Notes: a model not told the origin generated them from the letters alone. A DNA stretch of 14,816 nt from Methanomicrobia archaeon (GCA_023133315.1 JAGLWR010000011.1:1-14816); one strand, 5' to 3'. Counted from the first letter of the stretch, positions 1 to 6,507 are shown. Numbers and translations are program-made.

Positions 1-1085
1 TTACCTCTTACATCTCCTACGCATTTATGGTCTTCCTTCAGTTCCATCAGTCTTTTTCCAAGTATCTTTCCCATTTTTGCGGCATTTTCGATCACATTAT
101 ATTTTTTGTATGCGTTTACCGCCGCCACTCCGCCTGCGCAAGGCAATGGATGAGATACGTACGTGTGTCCATGACAGAAAAGATTTTCATCAAAATGATC
201 AGCGATCTTTTTACTTAAAACAGTTGCACCCAATGGAATGTGAGCTCCGGTAATACCCTTTGCCATGGTCATTATGTCTGGAACAACATTCCAGTGTTCT
301 ATAGCAAACCATTTTCCTGTTCTTCCGAACCCTGCCATGATCTCGTCATCTATCATCAAAACTCCCCATTTGTCACATATCTCTCTTAATCTTTTGAAGT
401 ATCCCTCAGGAGGAACTATTATACCGTTAGATCCGACGATCGGCTCTGTAACAACTGCTGCTACTTTTCCCTGTGCTCCACCCTCATACTCTATCATGTA
501 GTCAACATATTCTGCACATTGTATTCCACAATCGGGATATTTCAGATTGAATGGGCATCTGTAACAGTAAGCATCCGGAGCAAATATGACCCCTGGCATC
601 TGCATCGGTTCTGTGTACCATCTTCTCGGATCTCCAGTTATTGCTACTGCACCAAAAGTTCCACCATGGTATGACCTGTACCTCGATATAATCTTGTGTC
701 CTCCTGTATAGAATCTTGCTGCTTTTAATGCCGCTTCATTAGCTTCACATCCGCTGCTTGAGAAGAATGTTTTTGTCAGATCTCCTGGAGTTATCTCGGC
801 AACAAGTTTCGAAAGCTCTGCTACAGGCTCAGTTGCAAATCCACCATGTACAAAACATAGTTTTTCTGTCTGTTTCTTTATACCCTCTATAATATCGGGG
901 TGGCTGTGTCCTAGATTCTGACACATCAACTGCGATGAAAAATCTAGGTAGTCTTTGCCATCAGAATCCGTAAAATAGCTTCCCTTTGCACTGATAATTA
1001 CTTTTGGATTATATTTCCCCTGTGTAGACCAGCTTTTTATCATGTACTTTTTCTGGTTTTCATTAATCTCGTTCGGACTCAACAT
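1..1085 (-). CDS. Class III PLP aminotransferase (beta-alanine/3-aminoisobutyrate/taurine-type), C-terminus cut by window edge
   Basis: Transfers an amino group from an omega-amino acid to a keto acid, giving a semialdehyde. I translated 361 codons without a stop; the reading frame runs off the left edge, so roughly the last 80-100 residues are missing. Visible family marks are the SSSGCEANEAALK segment (109-121), the cofactor aspartate in IDDEIMAGFGRTG (D247), the PLP lysine in TMAKGITGAHIPLGA (K276) and GHTYVSHP (306-313). Four cysteines (C174, C177, C186, C190) form a CYRCP-type cluster seen in part of this family. The start at 1085 has the ribosome site AAGGTGA four bases upstream and a TATA box further up. 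It is divergent from an Lrp regulator. The subfamily cannot tell beta-alanine, GABA and taurine apart; the neighbouring dihydropyrimidinase and nucleobase permease favour beta-alanine or 3-aminoisobutyrate (inference). Confidence 0.9.
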   Translation of the reverse strand, partial: MLSPNEINENQKKYMIKSWSTQGKYNPKVIISAKGSYFTDSDGKDYLDFSSQLMCQNLGHSHPDIIEGIKKQTEKLCFVHGGFATEPVAELSKLVAEITPGDLTKTFFSSSGCEANEAALKAARFYTGGHKIISRYRSYHGGTFGAVAITGDPRRWYTEPMQMPGVIFAPDAYCYRCPFNLKYPDCGIQCAEYVDYMIEYEGGAQGKVAAVVTEPIVGSNGIIVPPEGYFKRLREICDKWGVLMIDDEIMAGFGRTGKWFAIEHWNVVPDIMTMAKGITGAHIPLGATVLSKKIADHFDENLFCHGHTYVSHPLPCAGGVAAVNAYKKYNVIENAAKMGKILGKRLMELKEDHKCVGDVRG

Positions 1086-1103
1086 AGTTTCACCTTCTTC
1101 GTT

Positions 1104-1115
1104 AAGTACGTACTT
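1104..1115. promoter_or_regulatory. 12-bp perfect palindrome in the aminotransferase leader (candidate operator)
   Basis: AAGTACGTACTT is its own reverse complement. It lies between the minus-strand TATA box (1119-1127) and the start codon at 1085, where a bound protein would block transcription. The adjacent Lrp/AsnC regulator is an obvious candidate ligand, but that link is inference. Confidence 0.45.
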
Positions 1116-1118
1116 CGA

Positions 1119-1135
1119 TATATAAATGTTTCGAT
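1119..1135 (-). promoter_or_regulatory. Archaeal promoter (BRE/TATA) of the aminotransferase gene
   Basis: On the minus strand ATCGAAAC (BRE-like) runs into ATTTATATA (TATA box, 1119-1127). The transcript would start near 1097, close to the ribosome site at 1090-1096, so the leader is very short. Assigned by eye from the archaeal consensus. Confidence 0.6.
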
Positions 1136-1273
1136 GGAAAGTAAATTTTCTTTGGAAAAGTATAAGAATATAGGATATGATCTAAAAATTTGGAGGAAAA
1201 CTCAGATAACTTACGGGAAAAAAATATTTTAAATAAAAAAATCGAGTAATCCCCTCGTGTTTTGGATAATGAC

Positions 1274-1290
1274 CGAAAACTTTATAAATA
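1274..1290 (+). promoter_or_regulatory. Archaeal promoter of the Lrp/AsnC gene, leaderless
   Basis: CCGAAAAC (BRE) is followed by TTTATAAATA (1281-1290). Adding about 26 nt to the TATA centre puts the transcript start at about 1310, exactly on the second in-frame ATG. This decides the start of the regulator gene in favour of 1310 over 1301. Confidence 0.65.
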
Positions 1291-1309
1291 GTTTCGATAA
1301 ATGCCCATT

Positions 1310-1771
1310 ATGGGAAAAAAACTCGATGAGCTCGATATAAAGATCCTTATGGAACTTCAGAGGGACGCTACAATCTCGTACAAAAATCTCTCCAAGAGGA
1401 TAGGAGCTCCTGAGTCTACTATCTATGACAGAACTAAAAGATTGAAAGATATGGGGATTATAAAAGCAATTTTGCCGCTGTTAGATTCATATAAGTGCGG
1501 CAAAGAGATTACAGCTTATGTCAGGGTATCTATAAGGAATATAGCTGAGCTTGGAAAGATAGCAAAAGAAATTGCGAAGATTGAAGAGGTACTGGAAGTT
1601 CACGAGATATCTGGAGAATGGGACCTTTTGCTAAAGGTAAAGGTCGAGAATGTACGAAAACTCAGAGACCTGGAAATAGAAAAGATAGGAAGGATAGATG
1701 GGATTCGCGGACTTTACTCGTTGATAGCCATTAACACAGTAAAAGAAGACGTAAGAATAAAATTAGATTAA
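1310..1771 (+). CDS. Lrp/AsnC family transcriptional regulator
   Basis: A 153-residue protein of normal family length. The N-terminal helix-turn-helix covers about residues 3-50, with the typical LDELDIKILMELQRDATIS opening and a recognition helix around APESTIYDRTKRLKDMGII. The C-terminal ligand-binding RAM domain follows from about 65 to 145. An ATG nine bases upstream (1301) is in frame, but the TATA box at 1281-1290 would then be too close and there is no ribosome site, so the leaderless start at 1310 is preferred. It is divergent from the aminotransferase, the usual arrangement for a local regulator sensing an amino acid. It converges on the aldehyde oxidoreductase with an 11-bp gap. The effector, probably an amino acid or beta-amino acid, cannot be read from the sequence. 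Confidence 0.92.
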   Translation: MGKKLDELDIKILMELQRDATISYKNLSKRIGAPESTIYDRTKRLKDMGIIKAILPLLDSYKCGKEITAYVRVSIRNIAELGKIAKEIAKIEEVLEVHEISGEWDLLLKVKVENVRKLRDLEIEKIGRIDGIRGLYSLIAINTVKEDVRIKLD

Positions 1772-1782
1772 AAAAGAAAAGG

Positions 1783-3597
1783 TTAATACAGATCGTTTAT
1801 AATGTGCTCCAATCCCAACTCTTTCAGTTTTTCTTTGGAGGGTTTCCCATCTTTTTGCCATCCTCTTGATTCATAGTATTGATCCAGCAGCTTTTCTAAC
1901 TCTTCAGGCTTTGCCTGTGCACCTTTTGATCCTCCTGATCTTATTGGCTCATTCATAATTCTCCACGGCAGTGTATCGTCTTTTCTTGAGAATCCTTCTC
2001 TGATGTTAAAGGCTCTCTCAATATTGTATATCCTTTCACCCATCTTTGTAAGCTCGGAGAGATCTATACCAAAACCTGTAACGAGATTTACCATCGCAAC
2101 ATGATTTTCAGATAAGAATATGCCCATTGCTTTTTCCATCAGATGGCATATAAGTAAAGAATCCCCTATTGTTGTCCAGTTCGATGAATCAACAGCTATC
2201 TTTGCTTTACCTTCCAACGTTTTTTTATCTTTTAATCCGTACTCATAAGTGGGCCTTGCGTCATGGTGGCTCCCTCCCCTCGTTGCAGTAGCATACCCGA
2301 CAGACATACTTTTCAACGCCCTCGGTGAGTGTCCTGCAATTTCCAATCCCTTAACGTTTATGGCAAACTTTTCAGAACCTTTGCCGATCTTCTGAGCCAT
2401 CCTTTTTGTTCCTTCAGCAAGTAAATCTCCAACGCCCTCTCTGTACGCGGTTTTCTTTATGGCTTCAATCACTGTTTCTCCATTTCCAAATGAAAAGTCC
2501 ATTCCATCAACTAGATCCTTCGAAACTAAGCCTTTTTCATAACACTCCATAAGGAATGCTATGGAAACACCCATAGATATCGTATCCATGCTGTATTCAT
2601 CGCAAAGTCTGTCTGCTTTCACTATATATTCCGCATCATCTATTCCAATACAAGAACCCAGAGAGTACAGGGTTTCATACTCAGGACCTTCTGAAACTGT
2701 ATCCTTCCCCTTGAATATCTTACCGCATCCTCCCAGTCTGCAATAATAACAGGAGGTATGTCTTACAAAGAGATTCTCTTTGTAATATTCGCCGGATATT
2801 TTCTCAGCTCCTTCAAATGTTTCATCCTGCCAGTTTCTTGTTCCCAGACCGCCCAGTGTATTTATACCATTTACAAGAATTGGGGTTCCGTAATCTGCCA
2901 GAGCTTTTAGGCTTTTGGGATAGTTCTCTTTTGTATTTACAAAGAAATCGTAAAGTCTATCAAAATCGTAAACATTTACATCATTTGTTCCACGAACTGC
3001 CACAATCTTTAGGTTTTTAGATCCCATGACAGCACCCGTTCCCCCCCTTCCTGCAGCTCTTAAAGATCCTATAATGCATGCATACCTGACAAGATTCTCT
3101 CCTCCCTGTCCGATGCTCAGAGTTTCATAATCTTTTCCGAGATCTTTTCTTACGATATTCTGAGCTTCTAATGTTGTCTTTCCCCAGAGATGATCTGCCT
3201 TTTCTATAGAAATTTCATCGTCATCTATTTTTATATACACAGGCTCTTTTGCTTTTCCTTTGACGACTAAAGTATCGTAGCCTGCAAACTTCAGGTTTGC
3301 ACCGAATCCTCCACCGAAATAGCTGTCCATAAAACCTCCCGTCATTGGAGACTTTGTTATAACACCCGTTCTTCCTGCACCATGTAGGAATGTTCCCGAT
3401 ACCGGCCCAACAACATAGCATATTATATTCTCAGGACTGTATGGATCTGTGCCCGGTTTTAGCTCTTTGTAGATAATTGCTGCACCAAAACCGTTTCCAC
3501 CAAGATACTTTCTCGCAAAATCTTCCTCCAGCTCTTTTTTAACTACCTTTTCTTTTGTAAGATCAACATACAAAATCTGTCCAGCATAGCCATACAT
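1783..3597 (-). CDS. aor: Tungsten-type aldehyde:ferredoxin oxidoreductase (AorB-like)
   Basis: Oxidises an aldehyde to the carboxylic acid using a tungsto- or molybdo-bispterin and a 4Fe-4S cluster, passing electrons to ferredoxin. The 604-residue length is normal. Visible marks are the MYGYAGQILYVDLT start, the pterin region GRTGVITKSPMTGG (about 75-88), the second pterin segment GRGGTGAVMGSKNLK (about 183-197), EGPEYETLYSLG (about 303-314) and the cluster cysteines C283, C286, C291 with a distal cysteine in DSLLIC (C484). The first three are spaced CX2CX4C, one residue longer than the CX2CX3C I know from Pyrococcus AOR. An upstream in-frame GTG (3606) exists, but AGGTGA at 3603-3608 lies five bases before ATG 3597 and fits the homologous start. 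It sits one base after the ferredoxin stop, so the two are co-translated. A malonate semialdehyde-type substrate is inferred from context. Confidence 0.93.
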   Translation of the reverse strand: MYGYAGQILYVDLTKEKVVKKELEEDFARKYLGGNGFGAAIIYKELKPGTDPYSPENIICYVVGPVSGTFLHGAGRTGVITKSPMTGGFMDSYFGGGFGANLKFAGYDTLVVKGKAKEPVYIKIDDDEISIEKADHLWGKTTLEAQNIVRKDLGKDYETLSIGQGGENLVRYACIIGSLRAAGRGGTGAVMGSKNLKIVAVRGTNDVNVYDFDRLYDFFVNTKENYPKSLKALADYGTPILVNGINTLGGLGTRNWQDETFEGAEKISGEYYKENLFVRHTSCYYCRLGGCGKIFKGKDTVSEGPEYETLYSLGSCIGIDDAEYIVKADRLCDEYSMDTISMGVSIAFLMECYEKGLVSKDLVDGMDFSFGNGETVIEAIKKTAYREGVGDLLAEGTKRMAQKIGKGSEKFAINVKGLEIAGHSPRALKSMSVGYATATRGGSHHDARPTYEYGLKDKKTLEGKAKIAVDSSNWTTIGDSLLICHLMEKAMGIFLSENHVAMVNLVTGFGIDLSELTKMGERIYNIERAFNIREGFSRKDDTLPWRIMNEPIRSGGSKGAQAKPEELEKLLDQYYESRGWQKDGKPSKEKLKELGLEHIINDLY

Positions 3598-3598
3598 T

Positions 3599-4015
3599 TC
3601 AATCACCTACCTTCATAGCGTCTCTTGGACAGTGTTCGATACATTTCGGTTCTCCCCCACAGAGATCGCACTTCAATGGAATATCCAGTTCTTCGTGCCT
3701 GAAGATCAATCCCCATGGGCATGCATCCACACAGTTAAAGCAGTGTATACACTCTTCCCTTATAAATTTCACATAACCGTCTTCTAATTTTAATGCACCG
3801 GTGGGACACGCGTCCACACATTCTGGTGTCTCGCACTGTTTGCAAACGTATGCTTTTGGGTCCTGAAGAGGCTCCATTTCAATCCTAATTTTCGACTTTG
3901 CAGGATTAAAAACCTTATTTGCACTGTATCCATCTTTACTTTCAGATAAAGAAGAGCATATCTGAACGCATATCTGGCACCCGACACACTTACTTTCATC
4001 TACAATCAATCTCAT
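3599..4015 (-). CDS. Four-cluster polyferredoxin, AorA-like electron-transfer subunit of the aldehyde oxidoreductase
   Basis: A 138-residue iron-sulfur protein with 16 cysteines in four groups: C10/13/16/20, C58/61/66/70, C89/92/95/99 and C116/119/125/129. This suits four 4Fe-4S clusters. The layout matches small subunits found beside AOR-type enzymes, including AorA of Aromatoleum aromaticum, in which AorA stacks into a conducting filament carrying AorB (established for that enzyme). Here it is the first gene of a two-gene operon with the oxidoreductase one base downstream, so it most likely takes electrons from it. No FAD/NADH subunit (AorC) is in the window. The start has a strong GAGGAG ribosome site five bases upstream. 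Confidence 0.92.
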   Translation of the reverse strand: MRLIVDESKCVGCQICVQICSSLSESKDGYSANKVFNPAKSKIRIEMEPLQDPKAYVCKQCETPECVDACPTGALKLEDGYVKFIREECIHCFNCVDACPWGLIFRHEELDIPLKCDLCGGEPKCIEHCPRDAMKVGD

Positions 4016-4045
4016 TTTATCTCCTCAAATTTCTTCTTTATTATA

Positions 4046-4063
4046 GTTTAAAAAGATTTCGGT
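4046..4063 (-). promoter_or_regulatory. Archaeal promoter of the ferredoxin-aor operon
   Basis: On the minus strand ACCGAAAT (BRE, 4056-4063) precedes CTTTTTAAAC (TATA, 4046-4055). The transcript start is expected near 4024, leaving a leader just long enough for the GAGGAG ribosome site at 4020-4026. Confidence 0.6.
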
Positions 4064-4071
4064 TATAATTC

Positions 4072-4099
4072 ATAATGACCTATTTTTTATGGTCAATAT
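4072..4099. promoter_or_regulatory. Inverted repeat in the ferredoxin/dihydropyrimidinase divergent region (candidate operator)
   Basis: ATAATGACC (4072-4080) and GGTCAATAT (4091-4099) are inverted copies with one mismatch in nine, separated by a 10-base T-rich spacer. The centre-to-centre distance of about 19 bp puts both half-sites on nearly the same face of the helix, as for dimeric HTH repressors. It lies directly upstream of the ferredoxin BRE. The 9-mer ATAATGACC also occurs once at 1266-1274, beside the Lrp promoter. Confidence 0.5.
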
Positions 4100-4120
4100 A
4101 CAAAAAATTTTATAGATTTC
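4100..4120 (+). promoter_or_regulatory. Shared 21-nt central element, copy 1
   Basis: Reads ACAAAAAATTTTATAG then ATTTC. It matches 19 of 21 positions at 14419-14439. It sits 84 nt from the ferredoxin start and 88 nt from the dihydropyrimidinase start, that is, in the middle of the 193-bp intergenic region. It could also act as a weak BRE/TATA pair, so a plain promoter reading is the main alternative. Confidence 0.5.
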
Positions 4121-4141
4121 CACATACTCCTTATTCACCAC

Positions 4142-4156
4142 CAAAAATTATTTAAA
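4142..4156 (+). promoter_or_regulatory. Candidate archaeal promoter of dihydropyrimidinase
   Basis: CCAAAAA followed by TTATTTAAA gives a BRE/TATA pair with an expected start near 4178 and a leader of about 30 nt. A second possible TATA box (CTATAAAAT, 4165-4173) would start transcription near 4195, too close to the ribosome site at 4196-4201 to be preferred. Confidence 0.45.
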
Positions 4157-4208
4157 GAGCGAACCTATAAAATCTGTAATAAAATAAAATTAGTAAGAGG
4201 TAGAAAAA

Positions 4209-5585
4209 ATGGATTTAGTTATAAAAAATGGGAAGATAGTTACTGCAACAGACGTATATAATGCAGACATAGGAATAGAGAATGGCAAGATAACAGAGAT
4301 CGGAAAAGAACTAAGAGGAGATGAAACGATAGATGCTAAAGGAATGATTGTATTTCCCGGAGGTATAGACATCCATACGCATCTCGATATGCCGTTCATG
4401 GGAACTTCTTCGTCGGATGACTTCAAAACAGGAACGATTGCCGCTGCATTTGGAGGGACAACTTCTTTCGTGGATTTTTCTATCCAGAGCAAGGGTGACA
4501 GCTTAAGCAAAACTGTAGAGACATGGAAAAAAAAGGCTGAAGGAAAGGCCGTTATAGATTATGGATTCCATGTCGCAGTTACTGACGCCACCGATTCGGT
4601 AATCGAAGAAATTCCAAAGATGGCAAAAGAAGGTATTACCAGTTTGAAACTATTTTTGGCATACAAAGGGTCTTTGATGATAGACGATGGAGGATTTTTC
4701 AAGGTACTGCAAAAAGCCAAGGAGTCTGGATCTTTAGTAATGGTCCATGCAGAAAATGGTGATGTCGTAGATATACTCGTAAAAAAGCTTTTGGACGAAG
4801 GAAAAACAGATCCAATATATCACTGGGAAAGCAGGCCGGACAAGGTAGAAGGTGAAGCCAGTGGAAGAGCAATAGCACTGGCTGAGATGGCAGGTGCTCC
4901 TCTCTACATAGTGCACATGACGTGTAAAGAAGCATTGGACAAGGTCAGGATGGCGCGAGATAAAGGACTGCCGATATACGCAGAGACGTGTCCGCAGTAT
5001 CTGCTTCTGGATAAGGAGAGATACAAGGAACCTGATTTCGGCGGAGCGAAATATGTCATGTCTCCTCCTCTGAGGATGGAAAACGATAGAAAAGAGTTAT
5101 GGTCAGGATTAGTAAATGGGGATCTGCAGGTTATATCCACAGATCACTGTCCGTTCTTCTTTAAAGGACAGAAGGATGCGGGAAAGGGCAATTTTGCCAA
5201 GATACCTAACGGTGCACCCGGCATAGAAACAAGGATATCGTTAATATATACAGAAGGTGTTCTCAAGGGACATTTCGGTATAAACAAGTTTGTAGAGCTC
5301 GTATCAACAAATCCTGCAAAGCTTTTCGGTATGTTCCCCGAAAAAGGAACCATTGCTGTAGGAAGTGATGCAGACATTGTTATCTTCGATCCGAAGAAAG
5401 AGATCGTACTCAAAGCTGAAAATCTGCATCAGAATGTTGATTATACGCCTTTTGAAGGATTTAAGGTAAAGGGGTATCCTGTAAAAACGATAATAGATGG
5501 AAAAATTATTATAGACGATGGAAACTTTACTGGCACCCCAGGACAGGGAAAGTTTATAAAACGAAAAACTTTTAAAGTCTTATAA
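4209..5585 (+). CDS. hydA: Dihydropyrimidinase / D-hydantoinase
   Basis: Hydrolyses the ring amide of dihydrouracil, dihydrothymine or hydantoins to N-carbamoyl amino acids. The 458-residue length is normal for this binuclear-metal amidohydrolase. Metal ligands are visible: H56 and H58 in GGIDIHTHLD, the carboxylated lysine K147 in TSLKLF, H180 in VMVHAENGD, H236 in IVHMTCKEA and the catalytic D312 in STDHCPF. Y152 in LAYKG and N334 in IPNGAPGIETR are the usual substrate-contact positions, and the latter loop separates this group from dihydroorotases and allantoinases. ATG 4209 has GAGGT seven bases upstream. The gene is divergent from the aldehyde oxidoreductase operon and a few genes from a nucleobase permease, which favours a role in pyrimidine breakdown rather than hydantoin scavenging. 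The second hydrolase (beta-ureidopropionase) is not in the window. Confidence 0.93.
   Translation: MDLVIKNGKIVTATDVYNADIGIENGKITEIGKELRGDETIDAKGMIVFPGGIDIHTHLDMPFMGTSSSDDFKTGTIAAAFGGTTSFVDFSIQSKGDSLSKTVETWKKKAEGKAVIDYGFHVAVTDATDSVIEEIPKMAKEGITSLKLFLAYKGSLMIDDGGFFKVLQKAKESGSLVMVHAENGDVVDILVKKLLDEGKTDPIYHWESRPDKVEGEASGRAIALAEMAGAPLYIVHMTCKEALDKVRMARDKGLPIYAETCPQYLLLDKERYKEPDFGGAKYVMSPPLRMENDRKELWSGLVNGDLQVISTDHCPFFFKGQKDAGKGNFAKIPNGAPGIETRISLIYTEGVLKGHFGINKFVELVSTNPAKLFGMFPEKGTIAVGSDADIVIFDPKKEIVLKAENLHQNVDYTPFEGFKVKGYPVKTIIDGKIIIDDGNFTGTPGQGKFIKRKTFKVL
5562..5577 (+). promoter_or_regulatory. Possible internal promoter overlapping the dihydropyrimidinase 3' end
   Basis: CGAAAAAC followed by TTTTAAAG forms a BRE/TATA-like pair inside the last codons of the dihydropyrimidinase gene. 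The expected start is about 5599, about 10 nt before the next ATG. The downstream gene could therefore have its own transcript as well as read-through. Confidence 0.35.
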
Positions 5586-5609
5586 TCTTTCTATTCTTTA
5601 GTGATAAAT

Positions 5610-6215
5610 ATGGATCTTCCCTACGGAGACATAATCGTTGAAGCCACTCTGGATTTAGTAAATCTGGAAAATATCTTAAGTAGTTTTAAAGATTCTGGCT
5701 ATCTTTGTCTTCTATCTAAGGATGAAGAGATCTATCTGATTCTGGAGAAAGGGAAAATTGTAAATGTCTTTTACGAAGGGAAGGAAGAAGGCAGCGAGAC
5801 TGAAAATTTTCAAAAGATTTTATTGAAAAATCCAACCTTGACTCTCCACAAGCTGACAGAGATGCAAATGGATATAATAAAGGAAGTTTATGGAGCTAAA
5901 GAATATACCTTTGGAGAACTGTTCAGAAAAAAAATAGAGATTAAAGAAGAAGTTAAAAAAGAAGTTAAAGAAGAAGAACCTGGACCTATAAGGATAAGGA
6001 AACCAAAGGTTTTAGAGTTTGTTGGAGACATTAGCAAGATAACAACAGACTACGTTGAGGAAGGAATAATAACACATCCTCACCAGCTAATTTTGAAGTT
6101 TATCGATGGAGAGAAAACGATCGATGAGATTGTAAAAAAGTCGGGGTTCCCTGAAAGTTTTGCAAGAGAAGTAATCCTATATTATATTGAAAAAGGATTG
6201 GTAAAATACAAGTAA
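5610..6215 (+). CDS. Conserved-looking archaeal protein of unknown function, two domains joined by a charged linker
   Basis: 201 residues; no function recognised. The N-terminal part (about 1-95) has alternating beta-strand patches (YLCLLSKDEEIYLILEKGKIVNVFY) recalling the DUF2226 or PatA-N/DUF4388 type of small alpha/beta domain, an impression from pattern only. Residues about 110-130 are a Lys/Glu repeat linker (KEEVKKEVKEEE). The C-terminal part (about 150-201), with FIDGEKTIDEIVKKSGFP then VILYYIEKGLVKYK, looks like a winged-helix fold. No membrane segment or signal peptide. A GTG at 5601 is in frame, but GTGAT there serves better as a ribosome site for ATG 5610. It follows dihydropyrimidinase by 24 bp on the same strand, so read-through is likely. 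A regulatory or scaffolding role is possible, not shown. Confidence 0.8.
   Translation: MDLPYGDIIVEATLDLVNLENILSSFKDSGYLCLLSKDEEIYLILEKGKIVNVFYEGKEEGSETENFQKILLKNPTLTLHKLTEMQMDIIKEVYGAKEYTFGELFRKKIEIKEEVKKEVKEEEPGPIRIRKPKVLEFVGDISKITTDYVEEGIITHPHQLILKFIDGEKTIDEIVKKSGFPESFAREVILYYIEKGLVKYK
5938..5979 (+). repeat. Low-complexity Lys/Glu linker repeat
   Basis: Short imperfect tandem units of the form AAAGAAGAAGTT encode the alternating Lys/Glu/Val run between the two domains of the 201-residue protein. Such A-rich tracts vary in length between strains by replication slippage (general knowledge). Confidence 0.5.
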
Positions 6216-6217
6216 AT

Positions 6218-6235
6218 TTTTAATTGTAATTAAAA
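6218..6235. promoter_or_regulatory. Perfect 8-bp inverted repeat before the small beta-barrel gene
   Basis: TTTTAATT, a two-base GT spacer, and AATTAAAA form an 18-nt dyad three bases after the stop codon of the preceding gene and 23 bases before the next ATG. It could be an operator, for example for autoregulation by the 82-residue protein, or an AT-rich promoter or terminator element. Confidence 0.4.
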
Positions 6236-6258
6236 CTTTATAAAAAAGAGGTGAAAAA

Positions 6259-6507
6259 ATGGAAAAGGAACTGAAAATAAGAAAGAACTCCACTGTGGAA
6301 GATGGTGCTGTTCGTCTTTCCACCAAACTCCTGAAGGAACTAGGAATAACTGTGGGAGATATGATAGAAGTAGTTAATTCCGAGATCTCAAAAAAGATGA
6401 AGGTGGAAGAATTAGACTGGATGTCTGGAAAAGAGATTGAGTTAAATGAGAATGAATTAAACAGCTTTAAAACAAAAAATAGGGCTTACCTGACTATCCA
6501 TTTATAG
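6259..6507 (+). CDS. Small AbrB/double-psi-barrel-like protein
   Basis: 82 residues. The segment VRLSTKLLKELGITVGDMIEV (about 18-38) has the pattern of swapped-hairpin AbrB/SpoVT or VAT-N-type barrels, in which a strand is followed by a short helix and then a GD turn. The last third (SGKEIELNENELNSFKTKNRAYLTIHL, here described by its two halves at 56-70 and 71-82) ends in another strand. AbrB-like proteins of this size usually bind DNA as dimers or serve as antitoxins; no toxin gene is adjacent, so a regulator is likelier. A strong ribosome site (AGAGGTGA, 6247-6254) precedes ATG 6259. It converges on the small membrane-protein genes with two bases between stop codons. The family assignment is by pattern only. 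Confidence 0.75.
   Translation: MEKELKIRKNSTVEDGAVRLSTKLLKELGITVGDMIEVVNSEISKKMKVEELDWMSGKEIELNENELNSFKTKNRAYLTIHL

Noticed and set aside
265..501. Plus-strand open frame of 78 codons
   Set aside because: It lies antisense inside the intact aminotransferase frame, has no promoter or ribosome site, and its composition is that of a complementary-strand shadow.
1216..1257. Second TATA-like stretch (1224-1234) and a CGAG/CTCG mini-hairpin (1243-1257) upstream of Lrp
   Set aside because: The TATA-like run is plausible in AT-rich spacer by chance and the stem is only four base pairs; the promoter at 1274-1290 explains the gene better.
2690..2760. Frameshift or sequencing error as the cause of the CX4C spacing in the aldehyde oxidoreductase
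   Set aside because: A whole extra codon, not one or two bases, is involved, and conserved sequence continues in frame on both sides.
1..4015. Taurine degradation (taurine:pyruvate aminotransferase plus aldehyde enzyme) as the role of the left part
   Set aside because: The aminotransferase subfamily allows it, but no sulfoacetaldehyde acetyltransferase, sulfite gene or taurine transporter is present, while dihydropyrimidinase and a nucleobase permease are.
6236..6245. TATA-like CTTTATAAAA before the 82-residue gene
   Set aside because: The implied transcript start (about 6267) is downstream of the ATG at 6259 and would lose the strong ribosome site at 6247-6254.
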